Origin: Mailhella sp.
Lineage (GTDB): Bacteria; Desulfobacterota; Desulfovibrionia; Desulfovibrionales; Desulfovibrionaceae
Direction: 5' to 3'
Length of the DNA: 6,924 bases
Assembly (NCBI GenBank): GCA_017522745.1
Contig: JAFWYI010000033.1
Location: forward strand, 1 to 6,924
The translations under genes and the position numbers were made by a program. The notes under the pieces were generated by a model that made no database searches, was not told the DNA's origin, and was given only the letters and a program-made list of their open reading frames with translations. Shown here one piece after another: positions 6,411-6,924 of the stretch (positions within the stretch are counted from its first letter, which is position 1; every line of letters starts with the position of its first letter).

Positions 6411-6924
6411 ATGAATACCGAACGTTCCCGCGCTCTTTTTGCGCACGCTCAGGAGATCATCCCCGGTGGCGTGAACAGCCCTGTTCGCGCCTGCCGCAAC
6501 GTCCATGCCGACCCGCTGTTCATCGCCGAAGCGAAAGGCGCCCATCTTACCACTGTGGATGGCGAACATTTCATCGACTTCCTTGGCTCCTGGGGACCCA
6601 TGCTCGTCGGGCATGCTCATCCGGAAGTGACGGAAGCCATCTATCAGGCCGCTCTGCGCGGTACCAGCTATGGCGCTCCCAGCGAGGCCGAAGTTCTTCT
6701 TGCTGAAGAAGTGTGCGCCGCTCTGCCTTCTGTGGAGATGGTGCGCATGGTGAACTCCGGCACGGAAGCCACCATGAGCGCTCTTCGTCTCGCCCGCGGT
6801 GTGACCGGTCGCACCAAGATGATAAAGTTCATCGGCGGTTATCACGGCCATGGCGATGCCTTCCTTGCCAGCGCTGGTTCCGGTGTGGCCACGTTCTCCA
6901 TTCCCGGTACGCCCGGTGTGCCTG
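6411..6924 (+). CDS. hemL: Glutamate-1-semialdehyde 2,1-aminomutase, 5' part (cut by window end)
   Basis: The first 171 codons of a PLP-dependent class-III aminotransferase-fold enzyme that converts glutamate 1-semialdehyde to 5-aminolevulinate, the last step of the C5 route to tetrapyrroles. The reading frame stays open to the last base. Family motifs are [10 protein letters not shown] (18-27), [12 protein letters not shown] (60-71), the cofactor-phosphate motif [15 protein letters not shown] (115-129) and GGYHGHGD (142-149). The PLP-binding lysine lies in the missing part. AGGAG (6401-6405) is 5 nt before the ATG. The gap to the upstream siroheme decarboxylase gene is 14 nt with no terminator, so both are served by the promoter at 5852-5880. 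GSA aminomutase is well separated from related aminotransferases by the [10 protein letters not shown] start, so the assignment is firm. Confidence 0.97.
   Translation, partial: MNTERSRALFAHAQEIIPGGVNSPVRACRNVHADPLFIAEAKGAHLTTVDGEHFIDFLGSWGPMLVGHAHPEVTEAIYQAALRGTSYGAPSEAEVLLAEEVCAALPSVEMVRMVNSGTEATMSALRLARGVTGRTKMIKFIGGYHGHGDAFLASAGSGVATFSIPGTPGVP

Noticed and set aside
6372..6851. 159-residue - strand open frame at the window end
   Set aside because: It is antisense to hemL, whose frame carries all expected N-terminal motifs.

Overview
The window looks like chromosomal DNA of a sulfate-reducing Desulfovibrionaceae-type bacterium (Desulfobacterota). The genus cannot be fixed from sequence alone. 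Three things point this way. LpxK indicates a Gram-negative that makes lipid A. A siroheme decarboxylase (AhbA/AhbB family) next to hemL indicates the alternative siroheme-to-heme route fed by the C5 pathway, which is typical of Desulfovibrio relatives. Codon use is GC-rich throughout.

Layout, all on the + strand. Positions 1 to about 207 are the 3' end of a 23S rRNA, followed by a complete 116-nt 5S rRNA (258-373) and then by two or three terminator-like hairpins in a row (383-516). This is the tail of an rRNA operon. A promoter-like stretch (576-604) precedes a Bax inhibitor-1/YccA-family seven-helix membrane protein (677-1378), which is closed by a strong hairpin terminator (1385-1418). 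Next come lpxK (1428-2528) and rnr (2535-5801), separated by only 6 nt and probably co-transcribed, then another strong terminator (5805-5836). A well-formed sigma-70-like promoter (5852-5880) starts a second operon with a siroheme decarboxylase subunit (5911-6396) and hemL (from 6411, cut by the window end).

How the genes work together. HemL makes 5-aminolevulinate, the first common tetrapyrrole precursor, and the Ahb protein acts much later, decarboxylating siroheme toward heme, so the last operon pairs an early and a late step of heme synthesis. lpxK and rnr have no obvious functional link. LpxK phosphorylates the lipid A precursor at the inner membrane, and RNase R is a 3'-5' exoribonuclease.

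The most unusual element is the C-terminal extension of RNase R. After a normal catalytic core and S1 domain there are about 365 more residues of low-complexity Arg/Glu/Gly/Phe/Lys sequence. It contains degenerate internal repeats and has no Ile, Leu, Val, Thr or Cys for about 280 residues. I see no IS element, CRISPR array, tRNA, phage gene or defence system in the window; apart from that tail the genes are ordinary housekeeping genes.
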